In this document: piece after piece, positions 51,820 through 60,385 of the stretch
How the letters are laid out: every line of letters begins with the position of its first letter
Numbering within the stretch: the stretch's first letter is position 1
Source: Gottfriedia sp049568075
Lineage (GTDB): Bacteria; Bacillota; Bacilli; Bacillales; Bacillaceae_G
DNA length: 64,000 nucleotides
NCBI GenBank assembly: GCA_049568075.1
Contig: CP144911.1
Direction: 5' to 3' (one strand)
Notes under the pieces: model-generated
The model's database searches: none
Told to the model about the DNA's origin: nothing
The model's input: the letters and a program-made list of their open reading frames with translations, nothing else
Translations under genes and position numbers: made by a program

Positions 51820-53025
51820 ATGATCGTGGCATTAAATACTAAAAGGCATACTATTAATTTATTTGAAGTTAAAACGACAGAGGAATTATTAAGATTAAAG
51901 CAAAACGGACCATATTTTTGCCCAAATTGCCAAAAGCAAGTGAGGCTCAAAATTGGAGTGAAGAGGGTAACTCATTTTGCGCATATCGATTTGACTGAAT
52001 GTGAAAATGAGAAAAAAGAGAGTATTGACCATTATAAAGGGAAGTTTGCTTTGTATCAATTTTTTAAAAAGTTTAATGTAAATGTTGAAGTTGAAAAATT
52101 TTTACCTGAATTAAATCAAAGACCTGATTTATTTATAAAATTTAATACTCTTCAAATGTGTGTTGAATATCAATGTTCGCTTATTCCTTTAGAAACAATG
52201 ATAAATAGGACAAACTCTTTTAAAGATAGTGGAATGAAAGTTTTGTGGATCCTAAATGACAAACTATTAAATCAAAAAAGATGGTCATCTTTCTACATTA
52301 ATTCGCTTTCTATTTATTCATTTGTTAGAATTAACGTTTTTTCACTTCTCTTCTATAATCCTACATTACAATCTTTTACAGTGCTTTCCTCATTAATAGC
52401 ATTTTCTCCAGTTCAATATATTGGTCAAAAGGACGTATTTCCAATAAATAATTTCAGTCTTAAGGAATTTTTATCTCCAAATAGAATTGATAAAAAGGTA
52501 TTTGTAGCTAAATGGAATCGTTTAAAAAAGGATTATAGACTATGTCAACATTTGCATACTAAAGGTAATGTAAAGGTTTTTAAACAGTATTTATACAATG
52601 CAAATATTAATTATTTTCCGGCAGTAATTGGAGTTCCTCTAGACAGTAACTGCATCATTAAAGAACATTGTATCGTTTGGCAGGGGCAAATCTATTTTAA
52701 ATTTTTTCATGAAGTGGAAATTGGACAAATGATCTTTATGGATAAAATAAATCAGTCTGTAAAAATGGAAGTGCAGAATGGTACATGGAGAGTTAATCAA
52801 TTTCAAGATTATGAAATTGATAATTTGGAGAAATGTGTAGAAAAGTATATTGACTTTTTAGTAAAAATTAGAATCGTAAAACCCATTAAAAATGGTAAAA
52901 TAATGAAGATAGCTAATGCTATTATTCCATCATCATTCCAACAAGCATTGGATGAAGACTGTCTGAGCGCTAATACAGCATTTGATTTGTTGTTTAATGC
53001 AAGAACTGATTCAAATGATTATTAA
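51820..53025 (+). CDS. coiA: Competence protein CoiA
   Basis: CoiA helps recombine incoming DNA during transformation. The 401-aa product has an N-terminal zinc-ribbon-like segment (FCPNCQKQVRLKIG, about 28-41), VTHFAHIDLTE, and the PD-(D/E)xK nuclease-like core QRPDLFIKFNTLQMCVEYQCS (Asp and Glu-x-Gln, about 105-125). Start ATG 51820 follows AAAGGAGG. The order mecA-(cls)-coiA-pepF matches the B. subtilis mecA-yjbF-pepF region. Confidence 0.92.
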   Translation: MIVALNTKRHTINLFEVKTTEELLRLKQNGPYFCPNCQKQVRLKIGVKRVTHFAHIDLTECENEKKESIDHYKGKFALYQFFKKFNVNVEVEKFLPELNQRPDLFIKFNTLQMCVEYQCSLIPLETMINRTNSFKDSGMKVLWILNDKLLNQKRWSSFYINSLSIYSFVRINVFSLLFYNPTLQSFTVLSSLIAFSPVQYIGQKDVFPINNFSLKEFLSPNRIDKKVFVAKWNRLKKDYRLCQHLHTKGNVKVFKQYLYNANINYFPAVIGVPLDSNCIIKEHCIVWQGQIYFKFFHEVEIGQMIFMDKINQSVKMEVQNGTWRVNQFQDYEIDNLEKCVEKYIDFLVKIRIVKPIKNGKIMKIANAIIPSSFQQALDEDCLSANTAFDLLFNARTDSNDY

Positions 53026-53078
53026 TAACAGACACTGGAATGTTATTTATGCTAATAATAATTTTAGGGGGATCAGAC

Positions 53079-54899
53079 ATGCTAGAACAAAAAGCTGTTA
53101 AAAAATTACCAACTAGAAGTGAAGTTCAAGAAGAATTAACTTGGAAGTTGGAAGATATTTATGAAACAGATGCAAAATGGGAAGCAGAGTATAAAAAAGT
53201 ACTTGAATTAATCCCATCATTTTCAGAGTTTAAAGGTAAATTAGGTGAGTCATCTCAAACACTTTTAAATGCGTTGAAAAAACAAGATGAAATTTCGTTT
53301 TTATTAGGTAAATTGTATACATACTCTCATATGCGTTACGATCAAGATACAACAAATTCTACATATCAAGCTTTAGATGATCGTGCGAAAAATCTATACA
53401 CTAAGGCTGGAAGTGCAATGTCATACTTCGTGCCTGAATTATTAACAATTTCAGAAGATACATTGAAAAAATTTATTGAAGAAAATAATGAGCTGAAATT
53501 GTACGAGCACTCTTTAGAAGAAATTTTAAAGCAAAAACCACATGTTCTTTCAGCAGCTGAAGAGGAAATTATGGCACAAGCTTCTGAAGTGTTATCTTCT
53601 TCTAGTAATACGTTTGGAATGTTAAATAATGCGGATTTAAAATTTCCGACGATTGAAGACGAGAATGGTGAAGAAGTAGAAATCACACATGGCCGTTATA
53701 TTAATTATTTAGAAAGCGCAGATCGACGCGTTCGAAAAGATGCTTTTGAAGCAGTTTATCATACGTATGATTCGTATAAAAACACTTTTGCAAGTACTTT
53801 AAGTGGTGCTGTAAAGAAAGATAATTTCAAAGCAAAAGTTAGAAAGTATGATAATGCTCGTCATGCAGCATTAAGTAATAACGAAATTCCTGAAATTGTT
53901 TATGATCAATTAGTTTCTACTGTAAATGATAATTTAAATTTATTACATCGTTATATTGCTATTCGTAAAAAAGCGTTAAAGCTTGATGAAATTCATATGT
54001 ATGATTTATTTACTCCATTAGTAGAAGAAGTAAAAATGGAAGTTAAGTATGAAGAAGCAAAAGAAATTTTATTAAAAGCATTAAAACCATTAGGTGATGA
54101 GTATGTTGAAATACTAAAAGAGGCATATGAAAGCCGTTGGGTAGATGTTGTAGAAAACAAAGGAAAACGTAGCGGAGCATACTCTTCTGGTGCGTATGGT
54201 ACGAATCCATATATCCTAATGAACTGGCAGGACAATGTAAATAATTTATTCACATTAGCACATGAATTTGGTCATTCAGTGCATAGTTATCATACTCGTA
54301 AAAATCAACCTTATGTTTACGGAGATTACTCAATCTTCGTAGCTGAAGTTGCCTCTACTTGTAATGAAGCGATTTTAAATGATTATTTACTAAAAAATAC
54401 TGAAGATCCTAAGCAAAGACTTTATTTATTAAATCACTATTTAGAGACTTTTAGAGGAACTGTATTCCGTCAAACGATGTTTGCGGAGTTTGAACATCAG
54501 ATTCACGTATTAGCTCAAAATGGTGAAGCGTTAACGCCAGATTTATTAACGAAAACATATTACGAGCTTAACAAAAAATATTTTGGTGACGAGATCGTAA
54601 TCGACGAGTTAATTGGGTTAGAATGGAGTAGAATTCCTCATTTCTATTACAATTACTATGTTTACCAATATGCAACAGGTTTCAGTGCAGCAACAGCACT
54701 TTCAAAACAAATACTAGAAGAAGGCGAACCAGCAGTTGAAAGATACTTAGGATTCTTAAAAGCAGGAAGCTCTGATTATCCAATTGAAGTATTGAAAAAA
54801 GCTGGCGTTGATATGACCTCTTCACAACCAATCGTAGAAGCATTGAAAGTATTTGAAGAAATGTTAAACGAAATGGAAGAGCTTTTATTTAACGAATAA
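53079..54899 (+). CDS. pepF: Oligoendopeptidase F
   Basis: A cytoplasmic M3B zinc metallopeptidase that cuts short peptides. The 606-aa product has an N-terminal helical domain (TWKLEDIYETDAKWEAEY...), the zinc site LAHEFGHSVH (His395, Glu396, His399) and the downstream Glu-bearing IFVAEVASTCNEAI. ATG 53079 follows AGGGGGATC; the in-frame ATG at 53040 lacks a ribosome site. Confidence 0.95.
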   Translation: MLEQKAVKKLPTRSEVQEELTWKLEDIYETDAKWEAEYKKVLELIPSFSEFKGKLGESSQTLLNALKKQDEISFLLGKLYTYSHMRYDQDTTNSTYQALDDRAKNLYTKAGSAMSYFVPELLTISEDTLKKFIEENNELKLYEHSLEEILKQKPHVLSAAEEEIMAQASEVLSSSSNTFGMLNNADLKFPTIEDENGEEVEITHGRYINYLESADRRVRKDAFEAVYHTYDSYKNTFASTLSGAVKKDNFKAKVRKYDNARHAALSNNEIPEIVYDQLVSTVNDNLNLLHRYIAIRKKALKLDEIHMYDLFTPLVEEVKMEVKYEEAKEILLKALKPLGDEYVEILKEAYESRWVDVVENKGKRSGAYSSGAYGTNPYILMNWQDNVNNLFTLAHEFGHSVHSYHTRKNQPYVYGDYSIFVAEVASTCNEAILNDYLLKNTEDPKQRLYLLNHYLETFRGTVFRQTMFAEFEHQIHVLAQNGEALTPDLLTKTYYELNKKYFGDEIVIDELIGLEWSRIPHFYYNYYVYQYATGFSAATALSKQILEEGEPAVERYLGFLKAGSSDYPIEVLKKAGVDMTSSQPIVEALKVFEEMLNEMEELLFNE

Positions 54900-54907
54900 C
54901 TTATTTT

Positions 54908-54950
54908 AACAAACACATGTAGCAATATTGCTATATGTGTTTGTCTTTTT
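54908..54950 (+). terminator. pepF terminator
   Basis: AACAAACACATGTAGCA-atat-TGCTATATGTGTTTGT then CTTTTT. Confidence 0.88.
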
Positions 54951-55020
54951 AAATCCTAACTTTTTCTATATCTTTATACCTACTATTTTGTGTCTAAAAT
55001 GTGAAATATTTCTCAAACGG

Positions 55021-55070
55021 TTGCCAAACTCTAAAATAAATTGTATTATAAGGGTGTGAATTACTTCACA
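55021..55070 (+). promoter_or_regulatory. roxS promoter with Rex operator
   Basis: TTGCCA (55021-55026), 17 bp, TATTAT (55044-55049). Immediately downstream TGTGAA-ttac-TTCACA (55055-55070), within GTGTGAATTACTTCACAA, matches the Rex operator TTGTGAANNNNTTCACAA at 17 of 18 positions. Rex represses roxS in B. subtilis in response to NADH. Confidence 0.85.
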
Positions 55071-55172
55071 AACACAAATACCCCTTTGTTGAACGTGAAA
55101 ATTTCTCCCATCCCCTTGATGTAAAAATATTACATCAAAAAAATGACCTAGCGAAAGCTAGGTCTTTTTTTA
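55056..55172 (+). ncRNA. roxS: Small regulatory RNA RoxS (RsaE)
   Basis: RoxS/RsaE is a conserved Firmicute sRNA that base-pairs with mRNAs of central metabolism through C-rich loops. The sequence from the predicted start near 55056 contains the family's conserved string ATACCCCTTTGTTGAACGTG, then AAAATTTCTCCCATCCCCTT, nearly identical to staphylococcal RsaE. A 9-bp hairpin TTGATGTAA-aaata-TTACATCAA and a terminator hairpin follow. Its place beside spxH (yjbH) is the same as in B. subtilis. No protein is encoded. Confidence 0.93.
55145..55172. terminator. Bidirectional terminator (roxS / spxH)
   Basis: GACCTAGC-gaaa-GCTAGGTC with A and T runs on either side. Confidence 0.9.
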
Positions 55173-55176
55173 TATC

Positions 55177-56049
55177 TTAAACAACATATTGATAATAAAT
55201 TTGATCTTTTTGAACAATCTTCTTAACTTTTCTACGTAGGATTAATTTTTTTAATTCTAACTCCATACATTGAGTAGATTGTTCGTAAATCATACATAAT
55301 TCTTTAATCGTAACAAATGGTTGGAATTTAATAAATTCGGCTAAATCAGGTAGTTCTCGTTTTTCTAACTTTGTATTCGTCATTAATTCTAATATTTTTA
55401 CATAAGTCTGATAGCTTTCAAAACCAGAAACTTTCAAACCTTCTTCTTCAATATTTTCATTAAAAAATACAACACTTGGAATTTCAGTTACATGCATTTC
55501 TTTCGTAACTTTAATATCACATTGCAAAGCTTTAATAGAGTGGGTACTGTGTAAATCTTCCATAAACTCTTTTACATCAATATTTATATCTTTAGCACAT
55601 TCGATAAGAACATCTTGATCTGTAATGTCTAAATCCTTCAAGAAATAATATTCTTGTAACTTCTTTAAGTAGCTAACGCCAGCTACTCTACCTTGAAGCT
55701 CAGCTGCCTTTAATGCAATTGCAGAGTAGTATGGGTAGAGTTCTTTATTATCAATCCATAAGTGATCGTCGCAAAGGATATCCGATCTGCTAGCTGTCTT
55801 CTCCCATACGAATGCAAGCTGAGAAGGTCGTTTTTCTAATAGTTTTTTTGTTGTGTAATATCGACTAACTGGAATATAAGTAGATGAAAAATATTGGCCA
55901 TATTCTAAGTGAAACTTTTTTAAAATTGTACTAAAATCCCAACAATTTCTACAAAGTGGATCTATGAATACATACAATTCAATCGATTTTTTTGTACAAT
56001 TCTGCTCGGGAAGCTTGATTGATTCATTTTTATATTGTTTGTCATTCAT
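55177..56049 (-). CDS. spxH: ClpXP adaptor protein SpxH (YjbH)
   Basis: SpxH binds Spx and speeds its degradation by ClpXP. The 290-aa DsbA-like protein shows IELYVFIDPLCRNCWDFSTI with the C-x-x-C pair (about 33-36) and the cis-Pro region VTEIPSVVFF. The C-terminal ~65 residues form the winged-helix-like end (FVTIKELCMIYEQSTQCMEL). ATG 56049 has AAGGGTG about 9 nt upstream; GTG 56058 overlaps it. Its substrate Spx is encoded at 47849. Confidence 0.93.
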   Translation of the reverse strand: MNDKQYKNESIKLPEQNCTKKSIELYVFIDPLCRNCWDFSTILKKFHLEYGQYFSSTYIPVSRYYTTKKLLEKRPSQLAFVWEKTASRSDILCDDHLWIDNKELYPYYSAIALKAAELQGRVAGVSYLKKLQEYYFLKDLDITDQDVLIECAKDINIDVKEFMEDLHSTHSIKALQCDIKVTKEMHVTEIPSVVFFNENIEEEGLKVSGFESYQTYVKILELMTNTKLEKRELPDLAEFIKFQPFVTIKELCMIYEQSTQCMELELKKLILRRKVKKIVQKDQIYYQYVV

Positions 56050-56306
56050 ATATTTCACCCTTAATGCAATTCATAAGTCCGTACTATAACAGACTTGAAA
56101 ATTAATTTGTAAGATATAACACGTTTATTCTCTAATGGTATTGTAGCAACGGATAGTTAATATTTCAAATATGATGCACTATTTTTCATTAATCTATTAA
56201 TATTTACTTATTTCAATTGAGTATTGTGATAAAAAGGGTGGTGCCGCAGGAGTCTGAGCGAATTGTAAAATAAATTTTTGAAATGGAACCGAGGAAAAAG
56301 TCTGGT

Positions 56307-56511
56307 CTGCAAATAAGGATGAGAGAAGTGCAAATAAGAAGTTTATCTGTGCAAATATATGAGGAATCGTTGTAATAAAAATTTGAACTGCAAATAAATT
56401 TCCAAAATCGTAAATAAAAATGTCAGAACTGCAAATAAAATTTAGAGAATCACAAATAAAAATAACAATACTGCAATTAGCAATTAAAGCCTGAGGAATT
56501 GCAAATAAGAG
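56307..56511. repeat. Degenerate ~21-bp tandem repeats, locus 2 (in a 690-bp gap)
   Basis: About ten units of 17-22 bp on the theme CTGCAAATAAAAATN..., e.g. CTGCAAATAAGGATGAGAGA, TGCAAATAAGAAGTTTATC, CTGCAAATAAAATTTAGAG, TGCAAATAAGAG. Same family as 18945-19102. They occupy the gap between spxH and yjbK (56050-56740) where B. subtilis has yjbI (globin) and yjbJ; I found no trace of either gene. Confidence 0.8.
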
Positions 56512-56682
56512 AAATTAATACCCATACCGGCTAAGGCATAATGACAAAAAATTGGACAAAAGTAGTTATTTTCAATTGGCAAACTAGGAAAGCAGCTTTA
56601 ACTTTAATTAATCGGTTAAAAAGTTGAGCGAAATCTGCTATCTTTCAATAAAAAGATTGATAATATCAGTTACATACTAAAA

Positions 56683-56722
56683 AACGCCGAAATATACCCT
56701 TTAGGTTTCTCCGGCGTTTGAA
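56683..56722 (-). terminator. yjbK terminator
   Basis: AAACGCCGGAGAAA and TTTCGGCGTTTTTT (one bulge) on the minus strand, just after yjbK. Confidence 0.82.
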
Positions 56723-56740
56723 AATAATGCTGCTCATATG

Positions 56741-57331
56741 TCAGTTAGCTTGATTTCCTTGCTTAACATTAAAAAAGCGTCTAATTTTATTTAATGTTTT
56801 ACGGTGAGGAATTTGAAGGTTCTCTAACAGATTGATAAACTGTTGTTTACCAATGTTCTCGTCCGAAACTTCGAATTCTAACTCATAATCCTCGTGATTT
56901 AAATATGTACTATGGTCTAAAACTAAGAGTCCATTTTCATATGGAAATTCTGCTCTGTTTGTTGTTAAGTCACCTATTAATACTAGGGCATCTAAGTTTA
57001 ATTTTACTTCGTTGATATAATCTTTTACTTCTCCATCTGGAATAGCGTATGTTTTTAGCATAGTTGATGCTTCAGTTTCACTAATTTTTTGATTAATTTC
57101 TAAATGTCCGACTGTTTGTTTTATTTTTAAAGTTAAAGTATATGAAGTTAGTGACTTTTTTCGTATTCTTAGAGCTCCGCCATGTTCTTTAATTGTAAAA
57201 TCAGGTGTCTCAAAATAATAATTAGTTTGTGATTGGAAACTTGACTCGTTAACTTGGAAATACGATTTAAGCTTTTCAAATTCCTCTTTTGTTAATAAGT
57301 TCTTAAATTCAATTTCAATTTCTTTAGCCAT
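56741..57331 (-). CDS. yjbK: CYTH-domain triphosphate-binding protein YjbK
   Basis: A 196-aa CYTH/triphosphate tunnel protein with the N-terminal signature EIEIEFKNLL (E-x-E-x-K, about 4-12) and alternating charged strands ALRIRKKS, YTLTLKIKQ, LLVLDHSTYLNHEDYELEFEV. Relatives hydrolyse inorganic triphosphate or bind nucleotides; the substrate here is unknown. Divergent from yjbL-sasB-nadK. Start ATG 57331 follows AAGGAGTC. Confidence 0.92.
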   Translation of the reverse strand: MAKEIEIEFKNLLTKEEFEKLKSYFQVNESSFQSQTNYYFETPDFTIKEHGGALRIRKKSLTSYTLTLKIKQTVGHLEINQKISETEASTMLKTYAIPDGEVKDYINEVKLNLDALVLIGDLTTNRAEFPYENGLLVLDHSTYLNHEDYELEFEVSDENIGKQQFINLLENLQIPHRKTLNKIRRFFNVKQGNQAN

Positions 57332-57466
57332 AATTGACTCCTTATTTTTAGTATAATTTTTGTGATTGAATGTGCTAGTCTTCGTCTATTTTCTATTTGA
57401 TATGTTACAATAGAAATGGTCAAATTTAAATAAAATACATACATTAAAAAGGTTGAGGTTTTAGTG

Positions 57467-57847
57467 ATGAGAAAAATGCTTGAAATAAATGGAATAAATA
57501 TAAATGAAGATGGCTTAATCCTGTTAATCGACGATACAAAAATGAATTTAGAACAGTGTCATGAAATAGGAACAATGATTGCAGATTCAGACCAAGGTTC
57601 ACTATTGTATATATTAGAAGAAAATGAAGAATTTGTATATGTTACAGTGCCTTACAAGCATTGGTCGGACTTGAAAAAAGCAAATGATCAAAATTTAAAC
57701 GTATTTTTAAAGGTCGCTGAAAAGAGTCTTTCACTAAATAATTGGAATGAAGAGTTAACTTATTTAATCCAAAATGTTGAAGGAAATTTTAACTATGGAG
57801 AAGAATTTGTTAAGCAAGTTCAAAGTGCATTTTTAGAAGAGAAGTAA
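57467..57847 (+). CDS. yjbL: YjbL-like protein
   Basis: A 126-aa acidic soluble protein (EINGININEDGLILLIDDTK, MIADSDQGSLLYILEENEE). No catalytic motif is recognised. Assignment follows from position between yjbK and sasB (yjbM). Start ATG 57467 (or GTG 57464) after TTGAGG. It is 15 bp before sasB, so likely the first gene of yjbL-sasB-nadK-rluD-like. Confidence 0.75.
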   Translation: MRKMLEINGININEDGLILLIDDTKMNLEQCHEIGTMIADSDQGSLLYILEENEEFVYVTVPYKHWSDLKKANDQNLNVFLKVAEKSLSLNNWNEELTYLIQNVEGNFNYGEEFVKQVQSAFLEEK

Positions 57848-57862
57848 GTTGGTGGTGATTGG

Positions 57863-58486
57863 ATGAATGGTCAATGGGAAAGTTTTTTAGCACCTTATGA
57901 ACAAGCAGTAAGTGAATTGAAAATAAAGTTAAAAGGGATTAGAAAACAGTTTGAAGAAACTAATCAGCATTCCCCAATTGAGTTTGTAACTGGGAGAGTT
58001 AAGCCTATTCACAGTATTGTTAATAAGACAATAAGAAAAGGAATTCCTTTAGCAAATTTAGAAACTGAATTACAGGATATTGCCGGTCTTAGAATGATGT
58101 GCCAATTTGTAGAGGATATTAAAAATGTAGTGGAGCTTCTTCGTAAACGTAAAGATTTTACAATTGTCGAAGAGCGAGATTATATTACAAATAAAAAGAA
58201 TAGTGGGTATCGTTCCTATCATGTAGTTGTTGAATATCCAGTCCAAACAATTGAAGGTGAACGAAAAGTTTTAGTTGAAATTCAAATAAGAACTCTTGCG
58301 ATGAATTTTTGGGCAACAATAGAGCATTCTTTAAATTATAAGTATAAAGGGAAATATCCTGAAAATATTCATGAACGATTACAAAGAGCAGCTGAAGCAG
58401 CGTTTCTATTAGATGAAGAAATGTCCCTTATTAGAGGAGAGATTCAAGAGGCGCAAGCAGAGTTTTCGAAAAAAAACGACCAATAG
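57863..58486 (+). CDS. sasB: Small alarmone synthetase SasB (RelQ/YjbM)
   Basis: Makes (p)ppGpp from GTP/GDP and ATP without a hydrolase domain. The 207-aa product has LQDIAGLRMMCQFVEDI (about 71-87), RDYITNKKNSGYRSYHVVVE (about 107-126; the Arg/Lys and Tyr used for GTP binding) and VEIQIRTLAMNFWATIEH (about 138-155, catalytic Glu). Start ATG 57863 follows GGTGGTGA. SasB is tetrameric and allosterically activated by pppGpp in B. subtilis. Confidence 0.95.
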   Translation: MNGQWESFLAPYEQAVSELKIKLKGIRKQFEETNQHSPIEFVTGRVKPIHSIVNKTIRKGIPLANLETELQDIAGLRMMCQFVEDIKNVVELLRKRKDFTIVEERDYITNKKNSGYRSYHVVVEYPVQTIEGERKVLVEIQIRTLAMNFWATIEHSLNYKYKGKYPENIHERLQRAAEAAFLLDEEMSLIRGEIQEAQAEFSKKNDQ

Positions 58487-58500
58487 GAAAGGGCGAGAAA

Positions 58501-59292
58501 ATGAAATTCGTAATTATGTCTAAGGGCGATCAAGAGTCCAATGAACTGACGAAACGAATGAGAGATTATTTAGAGAGTTTTAATTTTAAATTTGATGAAG
58601 AAGAGCCTGAAATTGCTATATCTGTAGGTGGTGACGGAACCTTACTTCATGCTTTTCATAATTACACTCATCTTCTCGATAAAGTATCTTTCGTAGGGGT
58701 TCATACTGGGCATTTAGGGTTTTATGCTGATTGGGTACCAAGTGAGGTAGAAAAGCTTGTTATTGCAATTGCGAAGACTCCATTTCAAGTAGTTGAATAT
58801 CCTTTATTGGAAGTAATCATCCGTTATAAGGATGGAAGAAAAGAAATGCAAACATTAGCTTTAAATGAATGTACGATCAAAGGTCTTGAAGGTACATTAG
58901 TGATTGATGTTGAAATAAAAGGTCAGCATTTTGAGACATTTAGAGGTGATGGTCTTTGTATTTCTACACCTTCAGGTAGTACAGCTTATAATAAAGCACT
59001 TGGTGGAGCAATTATTCATCCATCAATTGAAGCGATTCAAATTGCTGAGATGGCTTCAATTAATAATCGAGTTTTTCGTACGATTGGTTCACCTCTTGTT
59101 TTACCTAAACATCACACTTGCTTACTTAAACCTGTAAGAAACGCAAATTTTCAAATTACATTAGATCATAAAACAATCGTACATCAAGATGTTAAATCGA
59201 TTCAATGTCGAGTAGCTCATGAAAAAGTACGTTTTGCACGTTTTAGACCTTTTCCATTTTGGAAACGTGTTGTTGATTCTTTTGTTAAATAA
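58501..59292 (+). CDS. nadK: NAD kinase
   Basis: Phosphorylates NAD to NADP. The 263-aa product has the GGDGT motif (43-47) in SVGGDGTLLHAF, LNECTIKGLEGTLV (Asn-Glu), and STPSGSTAYNKALGGAI (about 158-174). The C-terminal RRFRPFPFWKRV-like end is seen as FARFRPFPFWKRVVDSF. Start ATG 58501 follows AAAGGGCGAG. Corresponds to B. subtilis ppnKA (yjbN). Confidence 0.95.
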   Translation: MKFVIMSKGDQESNELTKRMRDYLESFNFKFDEEEPEIAISVGGDGTLLHAFHNYTHLLDKVSFVGVHTGHLGFYADWVPSEVEKLVIAIAKTPFQVVEYPLLEVIIRYKDGRKEMQTLALNECTIKGLEGTLVIDVEIKGQHFETFRGDGLCISTPSGSTAYNKALGGAIIHPSIEAIQIAEMASINNRVFRTIGSPLVLPKHHTCLLKPVRNANFQITLDHKTIVHQDVKSIQCRVAHEKVRFARFRPFPFWKRVVDSFVK

Positions 59293-59305
59293 AATGGTGA
59301 AGAAT

Positions 59306-60193
59306 ATGAAGCAATTTAGTTTATCATGGGAAGTAAAAAAAGAGCATAATGGAATTTTACTTAGAGAGTTTCTTAAATTAAAGGAGCTCTCTAAACGTGC
59401 TCTCACAGATATTAAATTTCAAGGTGGAAAAATTACAATAAACGGTGAAGAAAAAACTGTCCGCACGATGTTAAAAGAATTAGATCTTGTACAAATCTAT
59501 TTTCCAATTGAGAAACCAAGTGAGGATCTTATAGCAGAAGATATTCCTTTTGAAATTGTTTATGAAGATGATGCTGTAATAGTCATCAATAAACCTTTTG
59601 GAATACCAAGTATACCTTCTAGAGAGCATCCTAATGGTACTCTTGCAAATGGATTATTATTTTATTATCAAACAATCGGGCTCCAATCGACCATCCATAT
59701 TGTAACTCGATTAGACAAAGACACTTCGGGATTAATGTTAATTGCTAAAAATCGTTATATTCATTATTTGTTTTCGAAAAATGAATTAGAAAATGTAAAA
59801 AGAAAATATTTAGCAATTGTTCATGGGGAAATGAAGAATACAGAAGGTGTAATACGAGCAAAGATTGCAAGGAAAAGTGATAGTATTATCGAGAGAATTG
59901 TTTCTGAAGAGGGACAAGAAGCTATCACACATTATAAAGTCCTTTTAGTAAATAAGGACAACTCAGTTGTTGAATTAGAATTAGAAACAGGACGAACACA
60001 TCAAATCCGGGTTCATATGTCTTCGATTGGACATCCACTAATCGGGGATGACTTATATGGGGGGAATACTGATCGATTAAAAAGGCAGGCGTTGCATAGT
60101 TATCAATTGTCATTTGTTCATCCAATTGATCATACGGAAAAAAACTTTGAAATCGCTTTATCTGCTGATTTAGAGAGATTATTGAAATCGTAA
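59306..60193 (+). CDS. RluD-family pseudouridine synthase (YjbO-like)
   Basis: A 295-aa rRNA/tRNA pseudouridine synthase: N-terminal S4-like segment (LLREFLKLKELSKRALTDIKFQGGKITING), catalytic Asp in HIVTRLDKDTSGLMLIAKN (about 131-149), and the closing ETGRTHQIRVHMSSIGHPLIGDDLYGG. ATG 59306 is chosen (GGTGA about 7 nt upstream); the in-frame ATG 59294 lies 2 bp after nadK with no ribosome site. The target uridine cannot be read from sequence. Confidence 0.92.
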   Translation: MKQFSLSWEVKKEHNGILLREFLKLKELSKRALTDIKFQGGKITINGEEKTVRTMLKELDLVQIYFPIEKPSEDLIAEDIPFEIVYEDDAVIVINKPFGIPSIPSREHPNGTLANGLLFYYQTIGLQSTIHIVTRLDKDTSGLMLIAKNRYIHYLFSKNELENVKRKYLAIVHGEMKNTEGVIRAKIARKSDSIIERIVSEEGQEAITHYKVLLVNKDNSVVELELETGRTHQIRVHMSSIGHPLIGDDLYGGNTDRLKRQALHSYQLSFVHPIDHTEKNFEIALSADLERLLKS

Positions 60194-60315
60194 ATGTCAA
60201 GTAATAAATTTGTCTAAATTTTGTATAAATTATTGACAATATATGAATAATAGATTATTTTTAGTATGTAGTGTTTCTCCATGGGGATGGAAGAGACTAA
60301 TATATTAAGCTGATA

Positions 60316-60330
60316 AGTGAGCGCTTACAT
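60316..60330. promoter_or_regulatory. Perfect cre site inside a hairpin
   Basis: AGTGAGCGCTTACAT, i.e. ATGTAAGCGCTCACT on the minus strand, matches all 15 positions of WTGNAANCGNWNNCW. It sits in the loop of GCTGATAA/TTATCAGC, about 50 bp downstream of the predicted sRNA start, where CcpA would act as a roadblock. Confidence 0.7.
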
Positions 60331-60340
60331 TATCAGCAAA

Positions 60341-60374
60341 AAAGTAGGTTCCGATCAGAAACCTACTTTTTTTG
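60341..60374. terminator. Bidirectional terminator
   Basis: AAAAGTAGGTTTC-type stem: AAAGTAGGTT-ccgatcag-AAACCTACTTTTTTT between converging transcription units. Confidence 0.9.
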
Positions 60375-60385
60375 TATCTTTTTTC

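Larger units (their letters stand above)
60233..60374 (+). ncRNA. Candidate small RNA between the RluD-like gene and prpE
   Basis: TTGACA (60233-60238), 17 bp, TATTTT (60256-60261) give a predicted start near 60268. The ~105-nt product would fold into stem 1 (CCAT-ggg-ATGG core within GTTTCTCCATGGGGATGG), stem 2 GCTGATAA...TTATCAGC (60309-60336), and a strong terminator (60341-60374). No open frame with a ribosome site is present. I do not know a named RNA at this location. Confidence 0.5.

Noticed and set aside
56050..56740. Remnants of yjbI (truncated globin) or yjbJ
   Set aside because: No recognisable globin or transglycosylase segment on either strand; only repeats are present.
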